This document shows positions 51,879 to 61,398 of a DNA stretch of 64,000 nt, one piece after another. Within the stretch, counting starts at the first letter, position 1, and every line of letters starts with the position of its first letter. Source of the stretch: Acetobacteraceae bacterium (GTDB lineage: Bacteria > Pseudomonadota > Alphaproteobacteria > Acetobacterales > Acetobacteraceae). Position numbers and translations under genes: made by a program. The stretch lies in NCBI GenBank assembly GCA_030041255.1, contig JASHOF010000012.1, positions 62,001 to 126,000 on the forward strand, read 5' to 3'. The notes below the pieces were generated by a model. It ran no database searches. It saw nothing but the letters and a program-made list of their open reading frames with translations, and was not told where the DNA came from.

Positions 51879-53105
51879 GTGGGCCAGAGCATCGCGGTCG
51901 GGCAAAGAGGGGGCGGCCGCACCGCTTTTGCCGTGCTGGGCGCGATCAGCCTCTGCCATCTTTTCAACGACACGATGCAGACGCTGCTGCCGGCGGTCTA
52001 CCCGCTGCTGCGCGCGGAGCTTTCCCTCAGCTTCGTTCAGCTCGGCGTCATTACGCTCGTCTTCCAGACGACGGGGTCTTTTCTGCAGCCGTTGATCGGT
52101 CGGTTCACCGACCGGAGGCCGCAGCCCTATTCGCTGCCGGTCGGGATGAGCTTCACGATGGCCGGAATCCTGGTCCTCGCATCATCCGATCGATATTCGC
52201 TGCTGCTGGTCGGCGCGGCGCTGATCGGGATTGGCTCCTCCGTTTTTCATCCCGAGTCGTCGCGGCTGGCGCGGGTGGCCTCGGGCGGAAAATTCGGACT
52301 TGCGCAGTCGGTTTTCCAGGTGGGCGGCAATCTCGGCCAGTCGCTGGCGCCGCTCCTGGTTGCATTCTTCGTGATGCCGCGCGGGCGGGGGAGCCTGGCC
52401 TGGGTCGGCTTTCTGGCCTTGCTCGGCATCTGCCTCCTGACGCTGCTTGGCCGGTGGTACCAGGGCAGCGGGGAGGCACGGCCGCGGTCGCGGCAGGCGC
52501 TGAATGCGCCGGGGCCGGTCGGGCGGAGAGAGGCCAATCGCGCGCTTGCCGTGCTGATCGCGCTCATCTTCTCGAAGTTCTTCTATCTTTCGAGCATCAC
52601 GAACTTCTACATCTTCTACCTGATGCAGCGCTTCGGGCTGACGGCGGAGGCATCACAGGTTTGCCTGTTTGCCTTCCTCGCCGCGGTGGCGACGGGGACC
52701 CTGGTGGGCGGGCCGCTCGGCGATCGGATCGGGCGGAAATCGGTGATCTGGGGCTCGATCCTCGGTGTGCTGCCGTTCACGCTGGTGCTGCCGTTTGCCG
52801 GGCTCGGCGTGACGATTGCGCTCAGCGTCGTCATTGGCCTGATCCTTTCCTCCGCCTTCTCGGCGATCATCGTCTATGGGACCGAGCTGATGCCGGGGCG
52901 GGTGGGGACGATCTCGGGGCTTTTCTTCGGCCTGGCGTTCGGCATCGCAGGGCTTGGCGCGGCCTTCCTCGGTGCGCTGGCGGACTGGACCAGCATCACG
53001 TTCGTCTATCACGTATGTGCGTTCCTGCCCGCGATCGGGCTGTTTGCCTTCCTCCTGCCTGACATCGGCCAGGACGGGCGGCTCAGAGAGCGTGCCCGCG
53101 CCTGA
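51879..53105 (+). CDS. MFS transporter, fosmidomycin-resistance (Fsr)-like
   Basis: A 408-residue major facilitator with twelve spans. The GTG start at 51879 has an AAGGGAAG ribosome site. Fsr-type features are LCHLFNDTMQTLLPAVYPLLR (near residue 25), GRFTDRRPQPYSLP in the first cytoplasmic loop, and SVFHPESSRLARVASGGKFGLAQSVFQVGGNLG, the family's most distinctive stretch. The second half carries GGPLGDRIGRKSVIW. Fsr relatives export fosmidomycin and other small drugs, but many members have unknown substrates. Confidence 0.88.
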   Translation: MGQSIAVGQRGGGRTAFAVLGAISLCHLFNDTMQTLLPAVYPLLRAELSLSFVQLGVITLVFQTTGSFLQPLIGRFTDRRPQPYSLPVGMSFTMAGILVLASSDRYSLLLVGAALIGIGSSVFHPESSRLARVASGGKFGLAQSVFQVGGNLGQSLAPLLVAFFVMPRGRGSLAWVGFLALLGICLLTLLGRWYQGSGEARPRSRQALNAPGPVGRREANRALAVLIALIFSKFFYLSSITNFYIFYLMQRFGLTAEASQVCLFAFLAAVATGTLVGGPLGDRIGRKSVIWGSILGVLPFTLVLPFAGLGVTIALSVVIGLILSSAFSAIIVYGTELMPGRVGTISGLFFGLAFGIAGLGAAFLGALADWTSITFVYHVCAFLPAIGLFAFLLPDIGQDGRLRERARA

Positions 53106-53180
53106 GAGCCGGGGCGGGACGGCAATTCCGGTTGTCCGGCATTCGCGGTATGGTCGGCCAATCTGGATTGGAATACCGGC

Positions 53181-55073
53181 ATGCTTTCCTTCATCCGCCG
53201 CCATCTCGGTGACTGGTTCTCCCGCATCCTGTTCGGGCTGCTGGCGATCGCGTTCGCGGGGTGGGGTGTGGGAGACATGTTGCGCCATCTCGGCACCGAC
53301 ACGGCGGTGGCGCACGTGGCCGGGCGGAGCATCGGGCCGACGGCCCTCGCGAGTGAATTCCAGAACGACATGAACCGCCTGAGCCGGGAGCTGCCGAATG
53401 GCCAGGAGCCGACGGCGGCGATGCGGAAGCTGGTGGCGATGCAGGCGGCGCAGCAACTGATCACCGAGATCGCGCTCGAGGCGGAGATCGGCCGGCGTGG
53501 CCTGATCGTGCCGGATGCGGCGGTGCGCCAGGCGGTTTTCTCGATGCCGGCCTTTCAGGGCAGCAACGGGGCATTCGACAACGCCAAGTTCCAGCAGGTG
53601 CTGCAATCGAACGACCTGACGGAGGCGCGGTTCATCGAGCTGATGCGGCGGGACCTGGCGCAGAGCCAGCTTCTCGACCCGATCGCGGCGGGGGCGGTGG
53701 CGCCGAGAGTGCTGACCGCGACGTTGTTCGCCTACCAGTACGAGACGCGGACGGCGACGGCGGTGATGCTGCCCTTTGCGGCTGCGCCCGAGCCGGCAGC
53801 GCCGGATGCGGCGGTGCTGAAACGCTGGTGGGCGAACAATCCGAAGACTTTCAGCACGCCGGAATACCGGCGGATCCGGGTTGTCGTGCTGTCGCCGGAC
53901 CTGCTGGCGAAGAGTGTCACGGTGTCCGAAGCCGCGCTCAAGTCGGCCTATGCCGAGCACCGGGCGGAGTACAACCGGCCGGAGAAGCGTTCGGCGGAGA
54001 TCCTTCTCGCGCCCGACCAGGCGAAGGCGGCGGCGCTGGCGGCGCAATGGCGGGCCGGGGCGAGCTGGGCGGAGATGCAGCAGGCGGCGAAGACTGAAGG
54101 TGCGACGGCGGTTGCACTGGATGACGCGTTGCCGGCCGAGTTCCCGGATGCGGCACTGGCCAAGGCGGTGTTCAGTGCACCGCCGGGGACGGTGACGGGG
54201 CCGGTCGAGACACCGCTCGGGTGGCACGTGATCGAGGTGAGCGCGATCACGCCGGGGGCGAACACGAGCTTCGCCGATGCGAAGCCGGCGCTCGAGGCGG
54301 CGGCGGCGCGGCAGGAAGCGGTCAGCCTCGTCTACGACCGGATGACGAAATTCGAGGATGCGGTAGCCGCCGAGCCGACGCTCGGGAAGATGCCGGCTGA
54401 TCTCGGGCTGGTCGGGGTGACGGGAACGCTCGATGCGGAGGGACTGACGCCGGAGGGAAGGCCGGCCCCCCTGCCCGGCCCGCCCGAGTTGCAGAAAGCG
54501 ATCATCGCCGCGGCTTTCGCGACGGCGAAGGACAACCTGGCGAGCGTGGTGCAGGGACCGGGGCAGTCCTACTACGCACTGAGCGTGACCGACATCACGC
54601 CGCCGCATGTGCAGCCGTTCGAGCTGGTCAAAGCGAAGGTGCTGGCGGACTGGGCGGAGCACGAGCGACGGCAGGAGCAGAACGAGATGGCGACGCGGCT
54701 GATGGTAGCGGTGAACCACGGCACGTCGCTTGCCGATGTGGCCGGAAAGGAAGGGCTGAAGGCCGAGACTTTGCCGCCGACCGGGCGCAGTTCGCCAGCC
54801 GAAGGGGTGCCGGCGGAATTGCTCGAGCCGCTTTTTTCGCTCAAGCTGCACCAGGCGACGATGGTCGAGACGAAGGATGGGTTCGTGACCGCCGAACTGG
54901 CGGCAATCGACGTGCCGACCGAGACCTCGAACCCGATCGGCTTCAAGGCGCTGCAGACGGAGCTGGGGCGGAGCATCGGCACGGACTTGCAACAGGTTTT
55001 CGTCTCGGCAGTGCGCGAACAGGCACATCCGCGGGTCAACATGCACGCGCTCGAGCAGATTGCGCAGCAATAA
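53181..55073 (+). CDS. PpiD/SurA-type peptidylprolyl isomerase, membrane-anchored
   Basis: A 630-residue foldase. It starts MLSFIRRHLGDWFSRILFGLLAIAFAGWGVGDM, a short cytoplasmic tail and one membrane anchor as in PpiD. A SurA-like N-terminal chaperone domain follows (AHVAGRSIGPTALASEF to about 240). The parvulin domain lies near residues 265-360 and ends in PPGTVTGPVETPLGWHVIEV. A second, degenerate parvulin-like unit follows. It helps fold proteins leaving the Sec translocon. It is 21 bp before trpE, an order seen in many alphaproteobacteria. Confidence 0.9.
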   Translation: MLSFIRRHLGDWFSRILFGLLAIAFAGWGVGDMLRHLGTDTAVAHVAGRSIGPTALASEFQNDMNRLSRELPNGQEPTAAMRKLVAMQAAQQLITEIALEAEIGRRGLIVPDAAVRQAVFSMPAFQGSNGAFDNAKFQQVLQSNDLTEARFIELMRRDLAQSQLLDPIAAGAVAPRVLTATLFAYQYETRTATAVMLPFAAAPEPAAPDAAVLKRWWANNPKTFSTPEYRRIRVVVLSPDLLAKSVTVSEAALKSAYAEHRAEYNRPEKRSAEILLAPDQAKAAALAAQWRAGASWAEMQQAAKTEGATAVALDDALPAEFPDAALAKAVFSAPPGTVTGPVETPLGWHVIEVSAITPGANTSFADAKPALEAAAARQEAVSLVYDRMTKFEDAVAAEPTLGKMPADLGLVGVTGTLDAEGLTPEGRPAPLPGPPELQKAIIAAAFATAKDNLASVVQGPGQSYYALSVTDITPPHVQPFELVKAKVLADWAEHERRQEQNEMATRLMVAVNHGTSLADVAGKEGLKAETLPPTGRSSPAEGVPAELLEPLFSLKLHQATMVETKDGFVTAELAAIDVPTETSNPIGFKALQTELGRSIGTDLQQVFVSAVREQAHPRVNMHALEQIAQQ

Positions 55074-55094
55074 GGACGAAAGGACAGCGCGGCG

Positions 55095-56606
55095 ATGAAT
55101 GAGCTTGCCCCGCCGGGCTTTGCCGCGTTTCGCGCGGCCTATGCGGCTGGCAAGGGCACGCTTGTCTGGTCGAGCGGAGTTGCCGATCTCGAGACGCCGG
55201 TGGCGGCCTTTCTCAAGCTTGCGCACGGGCAGCCCCATTCGTTCCTGCTGGAGAGCATCAAGGGAGGCGCGGCGCGCGGGCGTTATTCGATCATCGGCAT
55301 GCAGCCCGACCTTGTCTGGCGCTGCCAGGGCGGGCGGGCCGAGATCAATCGCCATGCGCGAGCGGCGCCGCATGCGTTCGTTGCCGACGAGCGACCCGCG
55401 CTCGAAAGCCTGAGAGCGCTGATCGGGGAGACGAGGCTCGAGGTGCCGGGACATCTGCCGCCGATGACGGGCGGGCTGGTCGGCTATCTCGGCTACGACA
55501 TGGTGCGGCTGATGGAGCGATTGCCGGCGCAGAATTCCGACCGGCTGGGACTGCCGGAGGCGCTGCTGATCCGGCCGACATTGTTTGCGATCTTCGACAA
55601 CGTGAATGCGGACCTGACGCTTGCCGCCCCGGTCTATCCGCTGGCCGGGGTGGACGCGGAGGCGGCATGGGAGGGGGCGAACGCAGTGCTGGCGGAGGCC
55701 GCGGCGGCGCTGGAGCGTCCGCTGCCGCATGCGGCGCCCCCGGTTGCGTTGCCGCCATTGCCGCAGGCCGTTTCGAATATGAGCAAGGCGGCGTTCCTGG
55801 CCATCGTGCGGACGATGAAGGAGTACATTTTTGCCGGCGATGCGTTCCAGATCGTGCCGAGCCAGCGTTTTTCGCTGCCATTTGCATTGCCACCCTTCGC
55901 GTTCTATCGCGCGCTGAGAAGGATCAACCCCTCGCCGTTCCTGTTTTTCCTCGATTTCGGCAGTTTCGCTGTCGCCGGATCGAGCCCGGAGGTGCTGGTT
56001 CGCCTGCGTGACGGCATGGTGACGATCCGTCCGCTGGCCGGCACCCGGCCGCGCGGAGCGACGCGGGAGGAGGATCTCAGGCTGGAGACGGAGCTTCTGG
56101 CCGACCCGAAGGAGCGGGCGGAGCACCTGATGCTGCTCGATCTGGGGCGCAACGATGTCGGGCGGGTGGCGGAGATCGGCTCGGTCAAGGTGACGGAAAG
56201 CTTCGTCGTCGAGCGGTTCAGCCACGTGATGCACATCTCTTCCAATGTCGAGGGGAAGCTCAGGCCGGGGCTCGATGCGCTGGATGCGCTGATTGCGGGA
56301 TTTCCGGCGGGCACGCTGACCGGCGCGCCGAAAGTCAGGGCGATGGAGATCATCGAGGAACAGGAGCCGGAACGGCGGGGCGTCTATGCCGGCTGCATCG
56401 GCTATTTCGCGGCCAACGGGACGATGGACACCTGCATCGGGCTGCGCACTGCCGTGGTGAAGGATGGCACGCTTTATGTGCAGGCGGGCGGCGGCGTGGT
56501 GGCCGATTCCGATCCGGAATCGGAATACGAGGAGACGCGACACAAGGCGCGTGCGCTGCTGCGCGCGGCGGAGGAGGCGGTGCGCTTCGCGGCGCGGCGG
56601 GGCTGA
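55095..56606 (+). CDS. trpE: Anthranilate synthase component I
   Basis: A 503-residue chorismate-using enzyme, the committed step to tryptophan. Feedback and glutamine-subunit regions are in the N-terminal third (SFLLESIKGGAARGRYSIIG, GYLGYDMVRLMERLP). The catalytic domain has IVPSQRFSLPF, SPFLFFLDFGSFAVAGSSPEVLVRL, RPLAGTRPRGATREED, HLMLLDLGRNDVGRVAEIGSV and the C-terminal QAGGGVVADSDPESEYEET. The partner trpG is not in the following 8 kb. Confidence 0.95.
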   Translation: MNELAPPGFAAFRAAYAAGKGTLVWSSGVADLETPVAAFLKLAHGQPHSFLLESIKGGAARGRYSIIGMQPDLVWRCQGGRAEINRHARAAPHAFVADERPALESLRALIGETRLEVPGHLPPMTGGLVGYLGYDMVRLMERLPAQNSDRLGLPEALLIRPTLFAIFDNVNADLTLAAPVYPLAGVDAEAAWEGANAVLAEAAAALERPLPHAAPPVALPPLPQAVSNMSKAAFLAIVRTMKEYIFAGDAFQIVPSQRFSLPFALPPFAFYRALRRINPSPFLFFLDFGSFAVAGSSPEVLVRLRDGMVTIRPLAGTRPRGATREEDLRLETELLADPKERAEHLMLLDLGRNDVGRVAEIGSVKVTESFVVERFSHVMHISSNVEGKLRPGLDALDALIAGFPAGTLTGAPKVRAMEIIEEQEPERRGVYAGCIGYFAANGTMDTCIGLRTAVVKDGTLYVQAGGGVVADSDPESEYEETRHKARALLRAAEEAVRFAARRG

Positions 56607-56684
56607 GGGTCCAGGCGCTTCCGGCCCGGCGGTTAACGAAACGGCAAGCGGCACGCCTTAGGGCGGGGTGAGGCGAAAGGGGCT

Positions 56685-56716
56685 CGTCCGGACAAGTCGT
56701 TCCGGGTCGCCGGACG
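56685..56716. other. Inverted repeat, 7-bp arms, between trpE and the DUF2029 gene
   Basis: CGTCCGG (56685-56691) and CCGGACG (56710-56716) pair perfectly over an 18-nt loop in the 144-bp gap after trpE. It may end or process the trpE message. Confidence 0.35.
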
Positions 56717-56750
56717 CAACCTCGTTGCAGGCAAGGCCTTCGACACCACG

Positions 56751-57941
56751 ATGCGCGCGTTGCACCCGGGATGGCTCCCGAACGACCGGCTCATGCTCGT
56801 CCCGATCGCGGCCGTCTCGCTGTTGCCGGCGATGGCCGAAGCAGTGGCGGTGATGTGGGGGCAATGGCACGGTTATACCGGCAAGGCGCTGCGCGACGGC
56901 GTCGATTTCTGGGCCGGTGGATTCCTCGCTCTCCATCATCGGCTCGGTGTCGTTTTCGATCCCCGGGCATACCGGCATTTCCTGGCCGGTCATTTCGGTG
57001 CGCTGCCGTTTCACATCTGGAGCTATCCGCCGAATGACCTGCTGCTTGCGAGCCTGTTCGGCTGGCTCCCGCCGTGGCCGACGGTGCTGGCGTTCGATGC
57101 GGCGAGCCTGCTGTTTCTTGCCTTCGTGCTGCGCCTGTCCGGCCGGGGCTGGTGGCTGGTGGCGGCCGTCGTGCTCAGCCCGGCCAGCCTCGCGAACCTG
57201 CTGGCCGGGCAGAACGGGATCCTGCTGGCGGCGCTGATCGGGGGCGGCCTGCTCTTGGTGCCGATGCGACCGCGGCTGGGCGGGACGCTGATCGGGCTGG
57301 CCACGATCAAGCCGCAACTCGGCATTCCCTTGCCGCTCCACCTGCTGCGTCGTTCGCCAGTGGCTTTTGCCTGCGCGGCGCTGGGTGCCGTCGCGCTGGC
57401 AGGGCTCTCGGCCTCTGTGTTCGGGCCCGGCCCGTGGATCGCGTTCTGGCGCATCACGCGTCCGGCAATGGAACGGGTATTGGCGACCGGGCAGCCGAAC
57501 GTCTTTGCCGGCGGTCTCATCAGCGTTTTCGCGGCGGTCAGGCCTTTTGGCGTGACGGAAGCGCTGGTGGTGCAGGCTTTGGTCAGCCTCTGTGCGGTGG
57601 CGCTTGCGGCGCGCACGAAAGAGCCGGCGGCGGTGCTCATTCTTGCTGCGATCGCCAGCCCCTACCTGCATGGCTACGATCTTGCGGGGGTCGCGCTGGC
57701 GGTGGCGCTGCTGGTGCGGGACCGACTCTCCAGCGGATTCCATGCCGGGGAGCCGGTCCTGTTCTTCGTGGCCTGGGCTGGTCCGGGCATGCTGGTATGG
57801 TTCCCCCGGTTGGCACCGCTGGGGCCGGCGGCGCTGGCTTTGCTCGCGGTCTCTGCAACCTGGCCGGAAATCGCCGGCGCGGGCCCCGGGATAAGCAGGC
57901 GAGCGGTGGCTGGCCCGGGAGGGAGCGCCCCGACGCGCTGA
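56751..57941 (+). CDS. DUF2029 family membrane protein (GT87-like glycosyltransferase)
   Basis: A 396-residue polytopic protein with about ten spans. The DUF2029/GT87 pattern is seen in VDFWAGGFLALHHRLGVVFDP with a periplasmic loop, FHIWSYPPNDLLLASLFGWLP, LAGQNGILLAALIGGGLL, and IGLATIKPQLGIPLPLHLLR. Family members are polyprenol-phosphate mannose-dependent mannosyltransferases in mycobacteria; in proteobacteria the role is unknown. It stands alone between trpE and a serine hydrolase. Confidence 0.83.
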   Translation: MRALHPGWLPNDRLMLVPIAAVSLLPAMAEAVAVMWGQWHGYTGKALRDGVDFWAGGFLALHHRLGVVFDPRAYRHFLAGHFGALPFHIWSYPPNDLLLASLFGWLPPWPTVLAFDAASLLFLAFVLRLSGRGWWLVAAVVLSPASLANLLAGQNGILLAALIGGGLLLVPMRPRLGGTLIGLATIKPQLGIPLPLHLLRRSPVAFACAALGAVALAGLSASVFGPGPWIAFWRITRPAMERVLATGQPNVFAGGLISVFAAVRPFGVTEALVVQALVSLCAVALAARTKEPAAVLILAAIASPYLHGYDLAGVALAVALLVRDRLSSGFHAGEPVLFFVAWAGPGMLVWFPRLAPLGPAALALLAVSATWPEIAGAGPGISRRAVAGPGGSAPTR

Positions 57942-57977
57942 AAAAGCTGCGGCGGCGTGAGCGCCCCATGAGGCGCC

Positions 57978-57986
57978 GGGGGGGGG
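57978..57986 (+). repeat. Run of nine G residues in an intergenic gap
   Basis: The tract lies about 90 bp upstream of the serine hydrolase start, outside any gene I accept. Tracts of this length can slip during replication and might alter promoter spacing. Confidence 0.6.
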
Positions 57987-58078
57987 TCGGGCTGCCCGCA
58001 CGCTTGCGTCATCATCAGCCGGTGCGATGATATCGGGCGCGAGTGACGAGGTCCTGGCAACGATATCGGGAGGTGACG

Positions 58079-59260
58079 ATGAGCGATGGCGCGATCGAGC
58101 GGGTGCTGAGCGAGGCCGTCTCACGCAACGAGGTGCCCGGGGTGGTGGCGGCGGCGGTGCGGCCGGACGGAAAGATCTACGCGGGGGCCTTCGGCCGGCG
58201 CGATGTTTCCAAACCGGAAGCGATGACGGCCGATACGGTGTTCTGGATTGCCTCGATGACCAAGGCGCTGGTCTCGACGGCGGCGATGCAGCTTGTCGAA
58301 CAGGGCAAAGTCACGCTCGACCAGGATCTGGGTACAATCCTGCCGGCGCTTGCCAGGCCGCACGTGCTGGAGGGGTGGGACGCAGCGGGTGCGCCGCGGC
58401 TGCGCCCGGCACGCGCGGCCGTGACCCTGCGCCGGTTGCTGACACACACCGCAGGCTTCAGCTATGAATTGTGGAATCCCGATATCGTGCGATACCTGGA
58501 ACATGCCGGCCTTCCAGGCATCACTTCGTGCGAAAATCGGGCGTTGACGACGCCCTTGATCGCTGATCCGGGCACGCGCTGGGAATACGGCATCAATCTC
58601 GACTTCGTCGGCAAACTGGTGGAAGCGTTGAGCGGCAAGCGCCTGGACGCCTATCTTGCCGAGCACCTGTTCGCGCCCCTCGGCATGGCGGAGACGACGT
58701 TCCGGATCCGAGCCGATCAGCGCCCGCGGCTGGCGGCGATGCATGCGCGCGCGGCGGACGGCACGCTGGCGCCGATCGCGTTCGAAATTCCGCAGGAGCC
58801 GGAGTTCCACATGGGCGGCGGCGGACTCTACGGGACGGCGGGCGATTATCTCGCGTTCTGCCGGATGATCCTCGGCGGCGGCGAACTCGGCGGAGCGCGC
58901 GTGCTGCGTCCCGAGACGGTGGCGTCGATGGGGCAGAACCAGATCGGGCCGCTCAACGTGACGAAGCTCGCGACCTCCGCGCCCGCGGCGACGAACGACG
59001 CGGAGTTCTTCCCCGGCATGGTCAAGAAGTGGGGCCTTGGCTTCATGATCAGCACGGAGGCGGTGCCCGGCCGGAGGGCGGCGCACAGCCTGACCTGGGC
59101 GGGGCTCGCGAACACCTATTTCTGGATCGATCCGGCGAGCCGGGTTGCGGGCGTGATCCTGACCCAGATCCTGCCCTTTGCCGATGCGAAGGTGCTCAGC
59201 CTTTATGATGCGTTCGAGGCGGAGGTGTATCGGCCGGGGAGACCCGCGCAAGCGGCCTGA
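58079..59260 (+). CDS. Beta-lactamase-family serine hydrolase
   Basis: A 393-residue class C beta-lactamase/esterase-fold protein. ATG at 58079 with GGGAGGTG is chosen over codons 36 bp upstream. The nucleophile motif SxxK is SMTK (residues 61-64), and the general-base motif YxN is YGIN near residue 170. The third motif region (HSLTWAGLANTYFWID, near residue 340) has H-x-x-x-W-x-G in place of KTG, usual for esterases of this fold. It has no signal peptide, so a cytoplasmic esterase or amidase is more likely than antibiotic resistance. Confidence 0.87.
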   Translation: MSDGAIERVLSEAVSRNEVPGVVAAAVRPDGKIYAGAFGRRDVSKPEAMTADTVFWIASMTKALVSTAAMQLVEQGKVTLDQDLGTILPALARPHVLEGWDAAGAPRLRPARAAVTLRRLLTHTAGFSYELWNPDIVRYLEHAGLPGITSCENRALTTPLIADPGTRWEYGINLDFVGKLVEALSGKRLDAYLAEHLFAPLGMAETTFRIRADQRPRLAAMHARAADGTLAPIAFEIPQEPEFHMGGGGLYGTAGDYLAFCRMILGGGELGGARVLRPETVASMGQNQIGPLNVTKLATSAPAATNDAEFFPGMVKKWGLGFMISTEAVPGRRAAHSLTWAGLANTYFWIDPASRVAGVILTQILPFADAKVLSLYDAFEAEVYRPGRPAQAA

Positions 59261-59387
59261 GGGAAGTCGCAAGGGGCGGAGGATATTCCTGGCCGATGAG
59301 AAGGCAAGCGGGCCGGAATGCATCCGCTTTCATGGTTTCTTCATCGCGATCGGGTAAATTGAGGGCGGAAAACGGTGCCGGGCCAAA

Positions 59388-61307
59388 ATGCCCTCGGACT
59401 GTCTTGCCTCTGCCGAAGCCGGAGCCGCCGAGCCGGGGATCGTTGCACTGCTCTCGGCTGGCCTTGCCCATCACCAGGCCGGGCGGCTCGCGGCGGCGGA
59501 GGCGGCGTATCGGCTGGTACTGGCGCGGGCGCCCGGGCAGCCGAATGCGCTTTATCTCTGCGGCGTGCTGCGGCTTGCGAAGGGGCAGGCGGAGGAGGCG
59601 GAGCGGTTGCTGCGCCTGGCGGCCAAGGTTCGTCCGGACGACGCGGAGACCTCTTTTGCACATGCCAACGCGCTCTATCGGAGCGGAAGGCCGGGCGCAG
59701 CGATCGAGCGCTATCGGGCGCTTGTCGCGCGCTGGCCCGGGCATGCCGGGGCGCGGATCAATCTCTCGAACGCGCTCCGCGAAGCGGGGGAGGCAGAGGC
59801 CGCGCTGGCAGAGGCCGAGGCGGCCGTCAAAGTGGCGACCGGAGCGAACCGGGCGGCGGCGGAGGCAACCCGGGGAGCGGCCCTTCTTTCGCTGGAACGC
59901 ACGGAGGAAGCGATTGCCGCCTACCGGGAAGCGATCGCTGCGGAGCCCGGCCATGCGGCGGCGCATGCGGGGCTGGCGGCGAGCCTTCTCCGCGCCGGAC
60001 GACCGGCAGAGGCGCTGGCGGCGGCGGAGTCTGCGGCTCTGCTGGCGCCCGAACTTGCGGAAGCCGAGTTTCTGCGCGCGATGGCGCTGGCAGGGCTCAG
60101 GGCGGGGCCGGCGGCGATGGCCGGGCTCGAGCGCACGATCGCGCTGGATCCCGGGCACGCGAAGGCGCATCTCAATCTTGGCAACCTGCTGGCCGAGGAG
60201 GACCGCCTCGAGGAAGCGGAGGCAAGCTGCCGCCGGGCGATCGCGCTCGATCCGGGACTGGTCGAAGCGCACGCGAGCCTTGGCTACCTGCTGACCGCTG
60301 AGGGCAGGCTCGAAGAAGCGATCGCAGCCTGCGAGGCGGCGCTGACGATCGCGCCGGAATTCGTGCAGGCGCACTGGAACCAGGGGATCGCGCTGCTGCT
60401 CGCCGGCGATTATGCGGAAGGGTGGGCGAAGTACGAGGCGCGCAAGGGCTACGAGCGGTTCGCGCGCCTCTATCCGGATCCGGAAGGGCCGGTCTGGCAG
60501 GGCGAGGCGCTGGATGGGCGGTCGATCCTGGTGCATGCCGAGCAGGGGCTCGGCGATACCATCCAGTTCGCACGCTACCTGCCGCTCTTGGCAGCCCTTG
60601 GTGCGAAGGTGGTGCTGGCGTGCGACGCGGCGCTGGTGCCCCTGCTGTCGGCGCAGCCGGCCTCGCTGATGCCGGGCCTCGCAGCGGTCGTTGCGCGCGG
60701 GGCGGCGACGCTGCCTCCGTATGATTGCTGGGTCAACCAGATGAGCCTGCCGCACCGGTTCGCCACCAGGCTCGAGACCATCCCGGCGCCGGCCTCCTAT
60801 CTCGCCGCCGATGCCGGGCGGGCGCAGCGTTTCGCGGAGCGGCTGCCGGGCGGAACGAGGATCGGGCTCGCCTGGGCGGGGAATCCGCGGCACTCCAATG
60901 ACCGGCGCCGGTCGATGCCGGGTGCGGCGCTGACACAGCTTCTACAAACAGGTGGCGTTTCCTTCGTCAGTCTGCAGGTGGGAGCGCGCGCGAAAGAGGC
61001 GGCGGGGCATCCGGGACTGATCGATTTTTCACACGAGATCAGGGATTTCTCGGACACGGCGGCGCTGATTGCGGCGCTCGATCGGGTCATCGCGGTCGAT
61101 ACCTCGGTTGCGCATTGCGCGGCCGCACTCGGCAAGGAAACCTGGATCATGCTTGCGCACGCGCCGGACTGGCGCTGGCTCATCGGGCGCCAGGATTCGC
61201 CCTGGTATCCTTCGGTCAGGCTGTTCCGCCAGCCGAAGCCCGGCGCCTGGGACAGGGTGGTGGCAGAGGTCGCCGGAGCGCTTCGCGAGAAGGAAGCGGG
61301 CGGGTAA
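59388..61307 (+). CDS. TPR-repeat protein with C-terminal glycosyltransferase-like domain
   Basis: A 639-residue protein. Roughly residues 15-340 are about nine tetratricopeptide repeats, recognisable by ALAEAEAAVKVATG, AIAAYREAIAAEPGHAAAHAGL and AIALDPGHAKAHLNLGNLL. The C-terminal 300 residues resemble GT9/GT41-type transferases: LVHAEQGLGDTIQFARYLPLL, GTRIGLAWAGNPRHSNDRRR and VIAVDTSVAHCAAALGKETWIML. Such fusions are common in alphaproteobacteria and are thought to glycosylate proteins or envelope sugars; the acceptor is unknown. Confidence 0.88.
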   Translation: MPSDCLASAEAGAAEPGIVALLSAGLAHHQAGRLAAAEAAYRLVLARAPGQPNALYLCGVLRLAKGQAEEAERLLRLAAKVRPDDAETSFAHANALYRSGRPGAAIERYRALVARWPGHAGARINLSNALREAGEAEAALAEAEAAVKVATGANRAAAEATRGAALLSLERTEEAIAAYREAIAAEPGHAAAHAGLAASLLRAGRPAEALAAAESAALLAPELAEAEFLRAMALAGLRAGPAAMAGLERTIALDPGHAKAHLNLGNLLAEEDRLEEAEASCRRAIALDPGLVEAHASLGYLLTAEGRLEEAIAACEAALTIAPEFVQAHWNQGIALLLAGDYAEGWAKYEARKGYERFARLYPDPEGPVWQGEALDGRSILVHAEQGLGDTIQFARYLPLLAALGAKVVLACDAALVPLLSAQPASLMPGLAAVVARGAATLPPYDCWVNQMSLPHRFATRLETIPAPASYLAADAGRAQRFAERLPGGTRIGLAWAGNPRHSNDRRRSMPGAALTQLLQTGGVSFVSLQVGARAKEAAGHPGLIDFSHEIRDFSDTAALIAALDRVIAVDTSVAHCAAALGKETWIMLAHAPDWRWLIGRQDSPWYPSVRLFRQPKPGAWDRVVAEVAGALREKEAGG

Positions 61308-61398
61308 CGCACCCGGGCTTCGACACGCCCCGCCGCGGGCGAGATCGCTGCGGGCAACGACGGCGCGGAGGTTGGCGCCTGTTGGGCGAGGGAATGCC

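Noticed and set aside
52653-56654. A 1333-codon open frame on the minus strand opposite the MFS, PpiD and trpE genes
   Set aside because: It is arginine- and histidine-rich with no domain signal, and lies antisense to three genes with clear motifs. Long antisense frames are expected in DNA this GC-rich.
58079-59260. AmpC-type antibiotic resistance beta-lactamase
   Set aside because: There is no signal peptide and the KTG motif is replaced, so an esterase-like enzyme is more likely.
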